A stretch of DNA of 64,000 bases from Vitellaria paradoxa (Eukaryota; Streptophyta; Magnoliopsida; Ericales; Sapotaceae), in assembly GCA_019916065.1 (NCBI GenBank), contig CM034233.1, positions 6,640,516-6,704,515 on the forward strand, read 5' to 3'. This document shows positions 26,851 to 40,100 of this stretch, piece by piece. Made by a program: the position numbers and the translations under genes. Below the pieces are notes generated by a model. The model was given only the letters and a program-made list of their open reading frames with translations, was not told where the DNA came from and searched no databases. Each line of letters starts with the position of its first letter. Within the stretch, counting starts at the first letter, position 1.

Positions 26851-27482
26851 TAATCTTAACTGCTACTAGGAAATTGATTGAAAAAAAGTAATTAACAAAC
26901 TCAGAAGTAAACCAAATGAAAGATACTTTCAAAACAAATAAAAGGCATACTGGAAAAGAACATGATGCTCCAATCCATTCAAAACAATGTAATCCCTAAA
27001 AACATGGATGAATGATGTGTCGTAATCAGGATTATCCAGTTTGGATAGCATATTGTTCCCATTGTAGCACAGCAGTAGTAATCACGTTTTTTCGCTTTTC
27101 TTTTCTTCCTTTTTGGCGTTTTATCCTCCTTTTGTCTCCCCCCTCCCTCCCAACCCACATAATAATAATAAGATCAAAATTAAAATAAAGCTTCCAGTAA
27201 TTTATGTGAAAAATGGAAGTACCAAAAAAAAATGTTCCCTAGTATGAAATCAGATTTCCACTTGTTATAAAATTTTTATATTGCTATTGGAACAAATCTT
27301 CTGCCCGAGAAGGGAGTTTAAAGTATTGAAGCTAAACTTCAAGAGCTGGGATATTGTGTGGGAAAGGACAAATAAATATCTGTCATTAAGAATTTAAGAT
27401 CCTTTGATTGGTTCAGAAAAAATAAACAAATAAATGACCTAGAAGGAGCTGTGACTTAAGAATATTCACAGTGCGTCAATCT

Positions 27483-30456
27483 TCAAGAATCTCCACTTCC
27501 TCTCCATCTCTTCGACTTCTTATTTCTATTATCAGTGTTCATGGATAATGGTGAAACACCAGCAATTTTCTCATCATGTTCATGCATTTCCCCTCTTCCC
27601 TCCCCTTCTTTCCTCTTTTTTGTACTCCTACATATTTGTTTCATGCACAAGAATAGTTAGGAACAACACCCAGTAGAAGAGATGCATTTATAAATTAAGT
27701 AATTAATTTCCACCTAGTTTCTAAAGCTCCAAGTTCAGAAAAAAACCTGACATCAAGTGACAAGTCTTCCATATTTCTACCCAACCAGCGGAGACTTCCC
27801 GTGTGAACTGGGAGCAAGGATCCAGAAATATGAAGTATCGCCTCATTAAAACTACAAGTCACATAATCCTTAGATTCAAAATAATATTTCTTTTATTTTG
27901 GGCATACCAGGGAATTATAATAAATATCAAAATGTAACAACGAAGCACAATATGCTCAAGCGGAAATTTTTGAATCAAATGCACTAGAAAGTAAAAGAAA
28001 GAGAAAAAGCGACAATAATAAAATAAAAACACATACACACACATTGTTATAACAGTCAGTGCCTATAACTAACTTGAAACTCCACATAAAAAGGGATGGT
28101 GGATAAGAAAGGGAGAGGTTAAATATTCAACTTCACCCTTGACTATCACAAGGACAACTGTTTATGCGCAGTTAGATTGCTGCATGCAAAAATACCAAAA
28201 TTGGAGTCTCTGGATATTGAAGAAAACAAGAACCACCCATTTTATGAATGCCGCCAATTACATTTAAAAAAGGAAAAAAATATTCCAACCAAAACAAAAT
28301 GCTCGATAGAAAATAGTACTGCTATATAATTTATTTTTTTAATACAGGGAAAATGTTTCACTAATATTGGCCTCCCTCATCACTTCTAGTATTCACTTTC
28401 CAACATGGAGTTTTAATGGACAAAATGGAGATATAAGAGACAACTCCGTATCACTTCCTAGCTTTCGAATGGAATCAAACAAATCCATGACTAGCCTAGT
28501 TGTATTGAGATATTACACCCCAAAAACGGCATTTACAGTTTATTCTCCATGAACATTTGGAGCCTGCATATTTGTGTGTGTGTGTGTGTTTGTGTGCGCG
28601 CGCGTGTGTGAGAGAGAGAGAGAGAGGAACCATGATTGATACACGGCAAATCAAATTAAACATTATTTACCAGTTACACAAAAGCATAATAAAATGTCAC
28701 CTCTTGACTAAGAAACGTAAAATATTCCAACTTTTATCTTATGCCGCTCGTGGGATGTGCTAACAAATACTTCCTCACCGTGTTTCTGTAGTAAGATAAG
28801 AATTCAGGCGACACATCGATTATTATTAACCATCAGCCCATAAGATGAGTGAATATATATGCACATATAAACAAAATAGTCCAAAGGCACGTACAACTTT
28901 ATATTTGAATTCTTCTCGAATGTCTTCCTCTGTTATGATAGCAGCTGAAAAACCAAGAACAACGACATGGATTGATTGTTGGCCAACCTTCACTACCTTT
29001 CGTTCTGAAAATTACAGAAGAAACAAAACAACAACATTACTGTAGGCACAAAGTTTGGCAAATCAAAAAATTGCTACATGTCACGTAAATCCTAAACAAA
29101 TAATAAAATTGACAAATCAAATATTCCCACGTGTCATGTGTACCAGCATTAAAATTATACAAGTGAAGGAATCACGTGCTGCCACATGTAAAAATATTGT
29201 AGCCTTGAAGATGATAAGGAATGACCAATCAAATCTACCCACTTGCATACAAATATTTTTATTAATTTTATTTCCAAATTGGAATAATTAGCAATAAGAA
29301 AATATGCAAGCCACCACTTCTACCATAAATAAGGGTCACTGTTCAAGGAAAAGAGATTTCTTTTTGCCTACAAATTTCTAGAGGCCTCTCTTCTCTCTCA
29401 AGCAAGAAGATCAATTTTGAGATCAAGCTCAAGCCCTGAGTAGGTGCTCTTAAGTAAGAAATGTTAAGTTTCAACTGTTTGATATGAGATCAAACTTCAA
29501 GCCCTAGAATTGAGGTGTTGAAGAGGAGAATTAGGGGATTGATTTTCTTTTATTAGATAATCCCAGAGATTAATTGTATTCCATTATATTAAAATCAATA
29601 AATTAAATTATTTATAGACTTTTTTTATTTTCTATACATGAAATTTGTGTGTACAACAACCCACAAGGACCAACCAAGTAAATAAATAATACCAAGAAGA
29701 AATAAATAGGCAAAAAGCAAATATCATTGTAACATAAATCTAAATTAATCGTAAATACCATATATCTGGACCTCTCTAAAAGGGTTTCTATTTAGCAATT
29801 GTATTAGAGCTTGATCAGAGAATAAGATGGCTTTGACACATCTCCGTATATGCATGCAAAAATTGACTTCTATTAGTATCATAAAACATATTACAAGGAA
29901 AACACAAAAGAACTACCTAAAAGCATGTTTGGCTTTGGATGAAAAAGTAACAGTTTTGCTTTTAGCTTGACTCCAAAGTAAGGATGAATTCCAGGAATAA
30001 TCCTCGCCAGCTTAGAAGGGGCATTGACATCATAAGCCAATACAATACCTTCAAAAGCTTCATTAAACCTCTCAAAGAACCCACAGTTAAAATTAATAAA
30101 AATAATAATAAATAAATACCTCAAAAATTTACAATTGTTTGGTTTTTTTTCTTTTGGGTCCCTTCCCCTGTTGTATGAAATATAAATCAGAAGTTCTTGA
30201 CATTCTTTAATGTATGTATGTATGTATGTATTTAAATATATATATATATATATATCAAAACTCAGATTGATAAATATTGACTAACATATAAGATGAGTGA
30301 TTTGAAAGATTAAATGAAGAAGTAGAGAGTGAGGCAAGTAATTTACTTGAAAAGCAAAGAATTGAGTTCGCGGAGAATGGCTTGAGAGACCTTGTTGGAC
30401 TTGGAAGGGTGCACATATACGACCAGATTTGCATCAGATACCTTCAATCCCTCCAT
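27483..30456 (-). CDS. RPA43: RNA polymerase I subunit RPA43-like, frameshifted in exon 4
   Basis: RPA43 forms part of the Pol I stalk and binds the Rrn3-type initiation factor for rRNA transcription in the nucleolus. Exons on the minus strand: 30456-30347, 30068-29917, 29004-28895, 28785-28701, 27851-27752 and about 27569-27483. Expected length is about 214 aa. Exon 1 gives MEGLKVSDANLVVYVHPSKS; exon 2 an SHS2-type part with LAYDVN and HPYFGVKLKAKLLLF; exon 3 VVVLGFSAAIITEEDIREEF; exon 4 HGEEVFVS and RFLVKS; exon 5 an OB-fold part with ILHISGSLLP; exon 6 a basic tail NKKSKRWRGSGDS. Exon 4 is 85 nt where 86 are needed. A base is missing at 28718-28725 (four T where five would fit), giving a stop five codons after KVG. 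The locus is either a recent pseudogene or carries a one-base assembly error. The exon 6 acceptor is the least certain boundary. Confidence 0.85.
28571..28627. repeat. Compound (GT)n/(GC)n/(GA)n microsatellite in RPA43 intron 4
   Basis: A TG run passes into alternating GC and TG units and then a GA run. It lies inside the intron between exons 4 and 5 of the RPA43-like gene. Confidence 0.9.
29041..29658 (+). mobile_element. Candidate solo LTR in RPA43 intron 2
   Basis: The segment starts TGTAGGCACAAAG and ends near GTGTGTACAACA, the TG...CA form of LTRs. It has LTR order: an upstream part with repeated CACGTG/ACATGT-containing units, a TATA-like CCATAAATAAGG at about 29322, a pyrimidine- and GA-rich leader, then AATAAATTAAATT near the end. 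No internal retrotransposon genes are present, so it would be a solo LTR. The 5-bp duplication was not confirmed. It lies between exons 2 and 3. Confidence 0.45.
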
Positions 30457-30551
30457 TGTTTTTGATTCCAAAAACGAAGGAACCACTACCCACCTACTAT
30501 CGATTTTTGAAGCTGGGGTTTCTGTTTAACAATGGCGAAACCCAACCACCA

Positions 30552-30711
30552 AAACCCTAATCAGAGCTCGACAATAACACGTCAGCACAAACTGAACCTA
30601 CCTGGGCGCGTAGGCCCAAAGGTAACTTCCTTTTTGGGCTGGGTTGGGCTTTAGAAATCCATCCATTTGCGTTGACTAACTCCAACTAACAACTATCGGG
30701 CTCTTTGGGCC
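30552..30711 (-). promoter_or_regulatory. Telo-box and site II promoter of RPA43-like gene
   Basis: About 100 bp upstream of the RPA43 start is a telo-box, AAACCCTAA (30552-30560). Beyond it are site II TGGGCC/TGGGCT motifs at 30613-30618 (minus), 30635-30640, 30645-30650 and 30706-30711. In plants this telo-box plus site II pairing is typical of ribosome-biogenesis and translation genes in dividing cells, where site II is bound by TCP factors. That fits a Pol I subunit. No clear TATA box was seen. Confidence 0.7.
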
Positions 30712-32306
30712 ACATCAATCTTGACAGTATAGTTCTAAATTCTTACCAATCCATTAACAATTTTTCACATACTCGTGGAAAAGGAGGAAGCTAACATCAT
30801 TAGTTGCGTGACATCAGACTTATGAGTTATTAATTCAAAATTGAACAGGTTATAATAAAAATAAACTTAAAAATCCTTACTTAAAAATTTTAAACTTATG
30901 CCTTCTAATTTTGGTCCAATAACTCACAAGACCAATATTATGGGACTAAGTTAGCTCCTGAATCCTCTTCATGACTTAAACCCCACACCACTCCCCCAAC
31001 CTCCCTCCCAAAAAAAAAAAAAAAAAACTCGTGAAAAAGCTATTAGAAAAGAATCATAAAAGGTGTGTTAGGTATAAAATTAAAAATGAAAAGGTTGTCA
31101 AGTGTTATAAGAGTAAATTAATGACCCTACAAATTCCGAAAGAATCTAATGACAAAAAAATAATATACATTTTTTTTCCTTTAAATCTCTTTTTGATGCA
31201 CAAATCGGTTCAAAGAAAGTTATTATTTTTTCTGACTCCTAAACTCTCAAACAAACATGAAAAAAATTTATTATAATTTTACTTTTTTTGTCTCTACTAA
31301 TTAATTTTTTTTCTTGTACCTAATAATGTGTGTAAATACATATGTACTCTGGATAGTGAGAGTGTCCTTTCATTTTCTTTCTCAGTGCCATTCTTTATTT
31401 TAAAAGGGCAACGCAATGCAGTGAACAAAAAAAAAAATATTTCATCCTCCATAAATAAAGCTGTCGGCTAATAGTTAAAGAGAGATATTCATGATAAGGG
31501 TGAAATGAATTTATAACAAAATCGTAAATTGATGGTTGCAACACAAAAAATTAATTAAAAGATCCCATAATAGAATCAACTCCCAACACTTTGTGGGTTG
31601 CATTAGTTTGGTGCTATGTTTTATTAATTCAGTTTGGTATTTAGTAGCATATTTTGTGTTCCTACATATCCAACCCAAACTTTAGGAACTATATCCACAT
31701 AGGTAAAATCACACTAATTTTCTATATATTAGCCTAATTATAAAAATCTCCTTTAATATATTTGAAGTTTATAAAAACCTCTCTTTAAAAAAATTAATAA
31801 AAATTAGTAATTAATAAAAAGCTAGCAAAAGTCAATTGTCAAACACATACATTTTTATTTTATTTTATTTTATTCTTTTTTTTTTGTAACTCGGAATAAA
31901 TGCATCCTCTCATTTTTTTATTTTAACTCAGAGTGTTCGGACTACTTTACCTGTACCTTAACTGATGTTAGAGTAAAAAATTAATATTAAGTGGGGAACC
32001 AAAAAAAAAAAAAAAAAAGTGGGGAACAAACTTAAGATCTTATCAATTTACTTAACCGTTATATTGGACCCTTTATAATCTAAGAGGTGTTTAATTGGTA
32101 AAAGTTTGGCAAAAAGATATAATAAAAGTAGTAAAAGTAATATGTAATAAATTTTAATTAGAAGAAAGTACAAAAAGTTAAAAAAATGGGTAAATTTTGA
32201 CCAATCAAACACCTCCTAAATATCAAGAGAGCAATTTTCACTTAGAAATGATGATGATACAAAAGAAACTATGCCCTTTCACTCCTCCAATGCCTATATA
32301 TATATA

Positions 32307-32449
32307 GGGTGCGTTTGATTTGTAAAAAATTGATGAAAAACTCTAAAAATCTCTACAAACCTTCGCTATTTATTTTTTATCCCATTACACGAATTACAAA
32401 CTCATAAATTATGTTATTTTGTCTCACTTTTTATTACTATAAACTCAGC
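32307..32449. mobile_element. Short MITE, family T5
   Basis: It begins GGGTGCGTTTGATTTG. The centre, CATTACACGAATTACAAACT, matches the family at 14727, 33341 and 63099. The right end is eroded (ACTATAAACTCAG). Confidence 0.5.
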
Positions 32450-32997
32450 CATATATTTTTAATAAGTTCCTCTCAAACCACGCCCAATTTCGGCCTTCTG
32501 GCTTTTTCATTCACTTTCAGTTTCAATTATTATGGTTGGACTTGGACCCCAACTCATCAATACTTAGCCCCCCACTCTCTATTAATTTCTCATTAATGCC
32601 TTTGTTTTTACTCTAATATTTAGTGTGTTATTATTCCCATTATAATCTCAATCATTTGACTGTTCAGTAAAGTTCACACACTTCATGGGGCTAAGCATTC
32701 TTTCCGCCAGGCTGTCACACTACTCTCTCCGTCTCCCATCTCTATCTCCTTTCTTCTGATTTTTCTTTGTTTTGCATTTTTTTTTTCATATTTTTATTTT
32801 ATTCATATGTTTTGTCACTGTCCTCATAATTTGATAAAATTGAACAGTTATGCAGGCAACGCACAAGGCATGGCCCCACAACGTGTGCTCCAGCTTCCTT
32901 CTGCATTCAAATCCATGCCATGAGTAGTGGCGAACGCCTTGCTTTTATATATGTAATCCCAACACACCGGCAGTTAATTAGATATCATTTGGTTTGT

Positions 32998-33029
<32 letters not shown>

Positions 33030-33340
33030 ATTTTGAAAATTTTAAAATTAAAAAATAGAAAATATATTTAATTTAATATTTTCTATTTTTCACATTTTGA
33101 TATTTTTCTTATGTTGTCTTAAAAACATTTAAAATGATTTTTTTATCATTTCGCCATTTTCCTTTTTTTTAAAACATATTTTTAAAACACAAGTAATCAA
33201 ATACGTTTTGAGTTGTTTTATTTATTTTCAAAGTTACAAAATAGAAAATAAATTAAAAACAAGTATATCAAATGGCACGTTAATTATTTTATATCATATT
33301 TATTGTATTTCTATTGTGCATTTGTTAATTATAATATCTA

Positions 33341-33497
33341 GGGTCCGTTTGGCTTGCACAAATTTGCTGAAAATCTCCAAAAATCTTTATAAATCTCTGT
33401 TAACTTTATATCACGTCAACTTTTTCTCTCACTGCACGGATTACGAACTCCCTCCAAACCACAATTTATCTTATTTTTTCTTATTCTAAACAAACCC
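33341..33497. mobile_element. Short MITE, family T5 (157 bp)
   Basis: The ends GGGTCCGTTTGGCTTG and GGGTTTGTTTAGAATA (right end reverse-complemented) are inverted repeats; CTA and GTA flank them. The centre has the hallmark GCACGGATTACGAACT. This is the best-preserved member of its family here. Confidence 0.65.
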
Positions 33498-36400
33498 GTA
33501 GTATCTGTTTTGTGTTTGTATTTATATTTTTTAATAATAAAATTGTAGTGAAAATTTTTAAAATAAATTGAAACAGCGCAGACTTTAAAGTCAAAATAAC
33601 ATCAATTTGATAAAGTTTTCACATCACAACTGATTGTTTAAGTTAAGACAAATCTCGCAGATTCTCTCCAAGTCACGTTAGTCAAATAACTTAGATCGCA
33701 TGAAAGCTTGCTCCATCGTTAATTGTAGATTTCAAATTATTGAGTGGGAAATGTATGACCACTGAATTAATTATGAAGTGGTGGCCCACAACCTCACAAT
33801 TTTCCTACATGCTTGGCGGACCCCACATTACTGTTTAGTCCCCACCACCGTCTTTTCTTTGACTCGGGTTTTGAATCGGCTCCATCTTTTTGATTATTAG
33901 ACTTCCGCATGGAAAAATATTATAAAGAAATTTTTGAAAATTGAAACTAATTTTATTATTTTAAATTGAATTAGTGGATTCATTTTTCAATTCTCAAATT
34001 AATAAATTATTTTTAAGATTTGAATCAACTTAATTTGATTTGATTCTATACGTAAAAACACCAATATTATTAAAAACGTGATTCAATTTTATATTATAAT
34101 TATTTAATTTTGGACTCAAAGATCTATCCTTTATTTGAAACTTATAATTTATAATTGATAAGAGATTAAAAAAAAAGAGGATTGTAATATTTTTTTTTTC
34201 CTTATTCCCGATAAAACAAACAGATCCGAGGCTTTGAAAAAAAACAAAAAAAAAAAAAGGCTAGATAAATCGAAACGCCAATAACTCGGGAAGTAACGAG
34301 ATTGACCTTTCTTACTAATAAATATGCGCATATGCATGTAACTTTGTGGGTTTGAGGAATAATTACTGCATGTTTGCCACGTGTCACTAGATCAGCGGTG
34401 TTGGAATATTGAAAAAATCGAGTGGAGCCCAGAATTATGTGCCGAGAGCCTGATATTACGGCGAGTTTAAGTCCCAAAGCGCATTGGACAGTGTGCTATG
34501 GTGGAACAGAGACCATCCCATTCCCTCTTCGGCGTGCCGCTCGATTTCATCATCGAATCCGGACCGGTGGATCGTGTTCAGCGTCCACATGAATGCATGC
34601 GGTGAGCTGGTGGTCCCCATGCATTTCAGGGGGTAAAAGCATGCGAGGCGACGCGGGGTTGGTGGGAGCGGGGACCCCTCCCTTTTTTTTTTTAAGCTTA
34701 AAAATTAAATGATACTTTTTTAATATTTGTCAATATATTGTTAGTTTAATTTTTTTTTAAATTCACACTTTTAAATTTATCTAAAATGTAGACCTATTTA
34801 AAATCTACCTTTACATGTGTGGATATTTTTTAAGTAAATATACATTTTTAATTTTAAATAAATTACTAAATGAATTTAAAATAAAAAAATATTAAAACAC
34901 TTCTAAAATATTAGCTAACTAGCAATTGCCCGTACCTGAAAGTATAAAAATATAATTTAACATATAAATAGCTTAATTTTAAATTTGTAAAGCAAACCTA
35001 CATAAAAAAGTGTAAAAATAACCTATAAAAATAAAAAAAGACTAAGGTATAAAATTTTATTATTATTTATTACTATATTATCACATTTTTAAAATATTAA
35101 TTTAAAATCTTTTACATAAAAAGTATTCAAAAAATATGGAAAGAAAGAGAAAAAAATAATCTTGGCTATTTAACAAATTTAACAGTTAAAAATATCTCAA
35201 ATTCAAAATTTTAAATTTCCTGAATATATAATTGACACAGAATGTAAAAGTGTATGCATTTAAAATTTAAGTTTTAGGTACATTAAAATTGAAATTAAAT
35301 TTTAATTTTAATGTTTATTTTTTAATAAAATTTTAAAAAATTAAAGTTTAAATATATTTTTAAATTAAAATTTTAATTTACTTTGTCTAATAGGTATCTA
35401 TATATTGTCTAATAAATGTGTACAATTTTATTATTGTTGTTGTATAACTCTCTATAACATTTGTAGATAATATAAGTAAAATAAAATTTATATAATTTTA
35501 CAAAACATAGTATACATATATATATTTATTTGAATTACAAATTTCAAAAATTGTGTTCTTTGACTCTTCCTAGAAGACGGACATGCCATTGTACCAAATC
35601 ATAAAGCATGTCAGAGCGCACAACCACACCCTGCAGGTCAGTCACGTAGGACAAATATTGAATTCAACCAACTCAACAATACAACTCAACCAACCCCATC
35701 TCCCAAGTCTCTCTTTCTCTCATGTCATATAGGACAAACATCACATCAAAAGATATATTTTATTATATAGATTTTAAATAATATTTAAGTAAATAATTTT
35801 TAATTAAGTGAAAATTAAAAAGATAAAAAATATGTAAAGATAACGGGTGTTTAACAGAGCATATAAGGAATGCTAAAAATTACAAAACTAAATTTACTTA
35901 ACTAAGTGGTAATTACTAAAAAACATTTTTAACTTGTGTAAGAGTTGAACACACAACTTCTTTTTTTTTTTTGTGAATTGTTTATTCATTAATTCACTTG
36001 AATGCTTGGAACTAGGATGCTTATACTTTATACAAATAAATAAACTCAACCCCATTTATATTCTTTTACTTTCGTAATGGAGGGTAGATATTTATTTAAT
36101 TCAACAGTGGAGATTATACTTTTAGAATCAACTACCAAAATATTTAAAATATTTATAATATGCATAGAGATTTCTACAATTATCTACAATATTCGACACA
36201 TTTTTTTATAAATCACTCTAAGTTTTAGAATATTCTAATTTATAATATTTACAATATTTTAGAATATTTGAGACATTTCTTAAAAATTTCCTTGATTTCT
36301 AAAATATCATAAAGAGGCATAGAGTATTCTAGTGATTTTTAAAAAATTTCAAATCATACTAAAATCTTAATTTTTTAAAAATTAATTTTATTATTTCTTA

Positions 36401-37169
36401 TTTTCTATTAAGTATATTTTTATTAAATATTCTCTAAATTAAAAATATTATTTATTTTTTTTTACAAAAACACATAAAATATGTGGGAAATGACCAAATT
36501 AAATGTACGCTTCGAGTGTTTCTTCATGAAAAAAAAAATATATGTATATATAATATGAGAAATTAAAAGGAAAGTAAAAAAAAGGGTTAGAATTCCTTGA
36601 TTTATTTTTTCTATTTTTATTCGCTTCAGATTCAAAAATCAAACATGAAAGTGGAAGATTTTTTTTTTAATTTATCTTCTTTCTAAATCAATTAACATAA
36701 ATAATTTTTATTTTAAAATTTTTAGCATAAATAATTTTTATTTGCTAAAAATAAGTCATAATTTTGGCTCCATTTATTTTGAAAAATATTTTTTCATATT
36801 TTTTAAAAATTATTTTCTAAAAATTATTCACACAATAATAAATGGTGGCTTTATCAAAAGAAATATTATTAAATATAAAATTTACCTTCAAATGATCTCA
36901 ATAATTTTTTGTTAAAGAAAAATATGTTATATGAAAGTATAAAAAAATAACACATAATAAATTAATGATGATTAATTTTAAATAAAATTTAAGTAAATAA
37001 TTTGTAATTAAATGGCATTTAAAAAAGAAAAAAACGTAAAAGTGGTGGGTGGTTAAAAAGAATATTTAAGAAATACCAAAAAATACAAAATTAAATTTAC
37101 TTATTTAGTGATAATTCATGATAACTTGAATTTTATTTTCCCTTAATTAATTTACGTACGTGTGTTGGT

Positions 37170-40100
37170 GATATTTGTTATAATAAAAATCTAAAAAATT
37201 GAGGTTCAAATTTTTGAAATGATAAAATTAGTTGAAAATATTTTCGGATTTAATTCCAATTTATGTGGGAGTTTAATGTGATATTTTTAAACTTTTATCC
37301 TAACAGTCTCTAACCCAATTACCTATGTGATTCAACCCAAACCCATTAATCTATGGATCAACCCGTTATTCAACTCACCCGCAACTTATCTTAACTCACC
37401 TTAACTCACCGAGTTAACTCATGAATAGTAAAAACTCATCAAACTCTCTGCAAAACTTATATTCCTCTATCATTTCCTCTATAATTCGTTAGAATTATTT
37501 GCTTGAATAGTTCAAGCCAGCTACATTTTTGGATCACGACTCCTCCTTCAACCTCTTGATATAATATTTTTGGCTTTGAAGCCACCAAAGCATGGATTGT
37601 TTTCCCCACTGAGACCCACCATCATTAGTGAGTAAAGTTTCAAGAGCTGCCTATATAATACTCTTTTAAGTGATTAAAAAAAAATTCCTAAGGCATCCAG
37701 AGAGTTGTGAGGCTTGAGTGTTCTTTAAAAACTTTAAATGTTAGTTGGAGAATCGGTGGTGTTCACGGAAAAAGAAAAGAAAGAAAAGCTTGGAGTTTCC
37801 CAATTCGGTTAGTGTTCAGAGCTCAACTTTTTTTCTTTCTTCGACTTGGTCACCAAAATCTTCATTGGGCTAAGATGACAAACCTCCTAGAATGTATTCC
37901 ATATCTTCAATATGAACCATAATGTATGTTGGTAGGATTAATTTGAAGTTAAAGTATTTTCCAGGTTTGAAGCATAAAACTTCAAGGTGTTGAAATTTTT
38001 AGTTAATTATCTTCATAACTTGTGAGATTGAATTTATATTTATATGTTTAAGTATGCATTTGTGGTTTGTAAGTGTTTACATACATTCATAAAGATGATA
38101 TGTGGACTCAAAAACATCACATAGTGCATGGAATTGCTTAAAATATAAAATAGAGCATAAAAGTTGAAACCAGAAGAGAGCTGGACATTAAAACTTAGAA
38201 AAATGGTACTATTCTCTGGACAACTGTCCACACAGGGGTGCTATTCTGGTTAGCTCGGTGAGCTGACAGCTCATTGTTTTTAACCTCCAACGCGATTTTG
38301 ACCCCCAAAATGGTGGAATTATGTTTCGGCTAAAACACGAAAGTTATAACCCTTTAATTCTTCTTTCCAACCAAAAAATAAATTTGCATCAATCCGATTT
38401 GAGTCAAAAGTCATGCCTAAAATACTAAACACACGTTAAACTGGATTTTCCAAACAAGCTGAATTTAAGGTTATTTCGAACCTTTAGACTTTAGAATTTT
38501 AGAAAGTGTAAAATATGAAAGTTGTAGGCCTTGAAGTCTAGTTTCTAGAAATATAAGGTTTACAAAAATTGAACTTATGCTGTATTTTATGTGAATTTTC
38601 TTTTAAACTATTATCGCTATTCAGCCTTTAAATAGATACTGTCTGAATTCTTTTTCTATATCTAAAAATTTATTTAAATCCCAATTATTCTTCTGTTAGT
38701 TGTAGATATGTTAATGAGTTTTGTTCATATATTTAATTATGTTTACAAGGTTTAATCTAGTAAAATACACCTACCATTTGATGAAATGCCTAAGTGAATT
38801 ATTAAGTAAATCTTACTTAGTCATTTCAAAAAAAAAAAAAAAATCCTACTTAGTCAGCTTCCAATTGCTACAAAATTAATTTGATTGACTATTAGATATT
38901 ATTTTGATACTCTAATATTTATGATAACTAACTTAGATAATTAGTTTCTTATCCATGGTTGAAAGACTTATTGTTTAATAAAATGCTCAAATGAAACATA
39001 AGATTTGTTTTTCCCTCACCTGATTTTCTTTAAATGAACTTGATTTATCTTAATTGATTTTTTAGGCATTGTTTTGTCAATCTGATAAGTTATATAACTC
39101 TTTTTATTTTAAAATTGGATTTTCATAGCTCGGTCAATTTAATGAAATTTAATTCATAAATTATTCAAACGTTTTCTTAGTGTTGGAAATAACTCTATAG
39201 ACATTTTTGGACTTTTTATAGCTGAAAACCTATTCCAATATGATAAAGATTGGGTTATAAATGAGATGATAATTGGAATTAATTCAAATTATTATTTTGG
39301 ATAATATTATTATCCTACCGAATTACAAGCTTAGAATGTATTTACTTTGTAATCTCATGTTGATTCAATTGTTTAACTTATATACTTTACTACCCATGTT
39401 GGAATAAAATAAAATTTAGAAATTTTTTTAAGATTAATTCTAAGCCCAAAAGAATTATTTATTATCTCTATAGTCCATAAAATAGTAAAATAAAAAGAAA
39501 AAAGAGGCAAAAAAACTGAGATCAAAGCTACTTATGTTCAAACTTGCAACTTTAAATCGCAATTAATTAGGGTCGCTCTCCCACTGAGCCAACGGTCTCG
39601 ACTTGATCAATGTTCTATTAGAAATATTTTTATTCTTACAAAAATTGGTCCGACAAACTTGTTAAAAGAATTAGCTTAAATCTAATTATAATCCTAAATT
39701 ATTCTAGCTAATTACTACTTATTAATTTACATGTAGTACCTGTCTTTGTAATGTTAATATTTGTGACTATGTTATATCTTTAATTCCTTCAGAATTATGA
39801 TTGAATTATGCATTAAGATGAAATACTTAGAATTTTAATGCATGCGACTGAATAACCTCACTTATGATTCATCATTCTGGAACATTACCGATTTCTATTA
39901 AAAATGTTTTATTTCCATACAAGGTACCCTTAGAAATGTTAAAGGATAAAAATGAATTTAGAGCACTCATTGCTAAAGTTATATTTGACAATGGGGTGAT
40001 GGGTGAGTAGAAATAACCTTTTCAGGTAGATATGAGAACCTATATGTTTTGTTTGGGGGATTCTCTCTTATGATTTGGTTAGTCAAGTAGCTGGTCACGA

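Larger units (their letters stand above)
5588..27482. other. 22-kb gene-free, transposon-rich interval
   Basis: No gene with recognisable domains or splice structure is seen between the SAUR promoter and the RPA43-like gene. The interval holds several MITEs, two SINEs and long AT microsatellites, listed separately. It also has short GC-richer islands at about 7900-8125, 9260-9650, 12320-12880, 18050-18480 and 23380-23900. These contain open frames but nothing resembling a known protein. They may be old regulatory sequence or decayed genes. Region 25900-27480 downstream of RPA43 is moderately GC-richer and carries a diverged direct repeat. Confidence 0.6.

Noticed and set aside
28701..28785. 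Alternative splicing as an explanation for the RPA43 frameshift
   Set aside because: An earlier donor at 28716 would end in phase 0 and join to TTTTAA, an immediate stop; no donor in the exon restores the frame.
39530..39605. A tRNA gene on the minus strand (box A-like GGCTCAGTGGG)
   Set aside because: Box spacing and arms do not form a tRNA; more likely a fragment of a tRNA-derived repeat.
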